The notes under the pieces are model-generated. The model worked only from the letters and a program-made list of their open reading frames with translations, ran no database searches and was not told the DNA's origin. A program made the translations under genes and the position numbers. From Leptolinea sp. UBA1437 (GTDB taxonomy: Bacteria; Chloroflexota; Anaerolineae; Anaerolineales; Anaerolineaceae), in the NCBI GenBank assembly GCA_002329625.1, contig DCTP01000018.1, positions 1 to 7,480 on the forward strand: DNA of 7,480 nt, given 5' to 3'. Positions 6,445 through 7,480 of the stretch are shown here, in pieces; the stretch's first letter is position 1; every line of letters begins with the position of its first letter.

Positions 6445-7470
6445 TTGGTAACGATTAAAGAAATCGCAGCTATCGCCGGTGTATCACCCGCTACCGTATC
6501 CTTGGTCTTGAACAACAAGGAAGGTGTGAGCGAAGAAACCCGTAAACATATTCGGAAAGTGGCGGAAGAGAATAACTATTCTCTTCCGCAAACCCGAAAA
6601 AAGCCGTTACGAGGCAGTATTCAATTTGTAAAATATTCCGCACACGGAATGGTGGTTGAAGAGAATCAAGGTTTTATCGCTTCCATCATTGATCAAATAG
6701 AGGCGGAATGCCGTCGTTGTTCTTATGATTTGATTATGACTGGATGCAACAGGGAAACAGCGGCGGAGACATTTCGGATGGTTGCGGCAAAGCCCGCTGA
6801 TGGTATTATATTGCTGGGTTCGGAGATGAGCGATGAACAAATTCGGATGATGTATCAAATTCAAGCTCCGATAATCGTCATCGATAATCCCATGAGTTAT
6901 GAACATGTGGACAGCGTAGTGATGGCGAATGAATATATCGCTTATGATGCGGTGAATTATCTTTACCAACTCGGACACAGAAATATCGGATATTTTCATA
7001 GCAGCGTCGATGTCGCGAATTTCGGAAAACGTCATGTCGGATACCAAACCGCATTGGAAAAATTGAATCTAAAATCAGCTCTTATCGTTTCATTGACGCC
7101 GACTCTGCAAGGCGCGTATGCGGATATGAAAATGTTTTTGCAACAAGAACATTCGCAAACCGCCATAAAATCGATTTCGGCTGTTTTTGCGGATAATGAT
7201 ACAGTTGCGATCGGCGCAATGAAAGCACTACAGGAGTTCGGCTATCGGATTCCGGACGATTTGTCGATAATCGGGGTGGATGATATTCCGTTCAGTGCGA
7301 TCAGCACGCCGTCGTTGACAACAATGCGCATTTCACGATCCTGCATCGGGAAAATGGCCGTGGATATGTTATTGAAACGCATTGCTCATCCGGATAATCC
7401 GAATGTTCATATTCAGATTTCCGGGCAATTGGTGGAACGGCACAGTACAAGAAAATACTCGGCTGATTGA
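6445..7470 (+). CDS. LacI-family transcriptional repressor, probable local regulator of the operon
   Basis: A 341-residue LacI/GalR protein of standard length. The N-terminal helix-turn-helix (1-45) reads TIKEIAAIAGVSPATVSLVLNN, and residues from about 58 form a Peripla_BP_3-type effector domain. Ligand-pocket positions typical of sugar-responsive members are present: Arg196 in FGKRHVGY (LacI Arg197 equivalent), Asp252 in ADNDTVAIGA, and Asp278-Asp279 in GVDDIPFS. The linker NYSLPQTRKKPLRGSIQF lacks the usual Y-x-P-N-x-x-A-R-x-L hinge-helix pattern. The start is TTG 6445, placed where LacI proteins normally begin and only 2 bases after the dhaL stop, with just a weak GGA at 6436-6438. Translation is probably low and coupled to dhaL. 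It likely senses the imported sugar or an intermediate. Its operator should lie upstream of the window. Confidence 0.94.
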   Translation: MVTIKEIAAIAGVSPATVSLVLNNKEGVSEETRKHIRKVAEENNYSLPQTRKKPLRGSIQFVKYSAHGMVVEENQGFIASIIDQIEAECRRCSYDLIMTGCNRETAAETFRMVAAKPADGIILLGSEMSDEQIRMMYQIQAPIIVIDNPMSYEHVDSVVMANEYIAYDAVNYLYQLGHRNIGYFHSSVDVANFGKRHVGYQTALEKLNLKSALIVSLTPTLQGAYADMKMFLQQEHSQTAIKSISAVFADNDTVAIGAMKALQEFGYRIPDDLSIIGVDDIPFSAISTPSLTTMRISRSCIGKMAVDMLLKRIAHPDNPNVHIQISGQLVERHSTRKYSAD

Positions 7471-7480
7471 AAATCGGAAG

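Overview
The window reads as one co-directional (+ strand) carbohydrate import and catabolism operon. It is cut at the left inside a periplasmic/lipoprotein sugar-binding protein and runs almost to the right end. Gene order is: substrate-binding protein (3' part only), double-domain sugar ABC ATPase, two different sugar ABC permeases, a small protein of the ureidoglycolate lyase (AllA) fold family, DhaK-type kinase subunit, DhaL-type kinase subunit, and a LacI-family repressor. No minus-strand gene, tRNA, rRNA, mobile element or CRISPR array could be supported. No gene-free stretch exceeds about 105 bases.

Organism: moderate GC, strong AGGAGG-type ribosome binding sites, TTG use for the regulator start, and a sugar operon of this architecture suggest a bacterium such as a Firmicute (Clostridia-like) or a spirochaete of the Sphaerochaeta kind. 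The sequence alone does not settle the taxon.

Layout: 1-615 encodes the C-terminal 204 residues of the binding protein. 616-720 is the only sizeable spacer and carries a perfect 14-bp stem-loop, probably a partial terminator or mRNA-stabilising hairpin that sets binding protein above transporter core. 721-4202 encodes the ATPase and two permeases in the binding protein-ATPase-permease-permease order known from rhaSTPQ-type rhamnose transporters. 4252-4734 encodes the AllA-like protein. 4770-6442 encodes DhaK and DhaL. 6445-7470 encodes the LacI regulator, which starts 2 bases after the dhaL stop.

Working model (inference): an unphosphorylated sugar or polyol is imported by the ABC transporter, a ketose derived from it is phosphorylated by the DhaK/DhaL pair, and the LacI protein senses the sugar or an intermediate and represses the operon. 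The AllA-like protein has no ureide-pathway neighbours and may have a sugar-related role. Neither the substrate nor the missing steps (isomerase or dehydrogenase, aldolase) are visible. The kinase subunits differ from the classical dihydroxyacetone kinase at several active-site positions, so a substrate other than dihydroxyacetone, such as a tetrulose or pentulose, is plausible. This module is the most interesting thing in the window.
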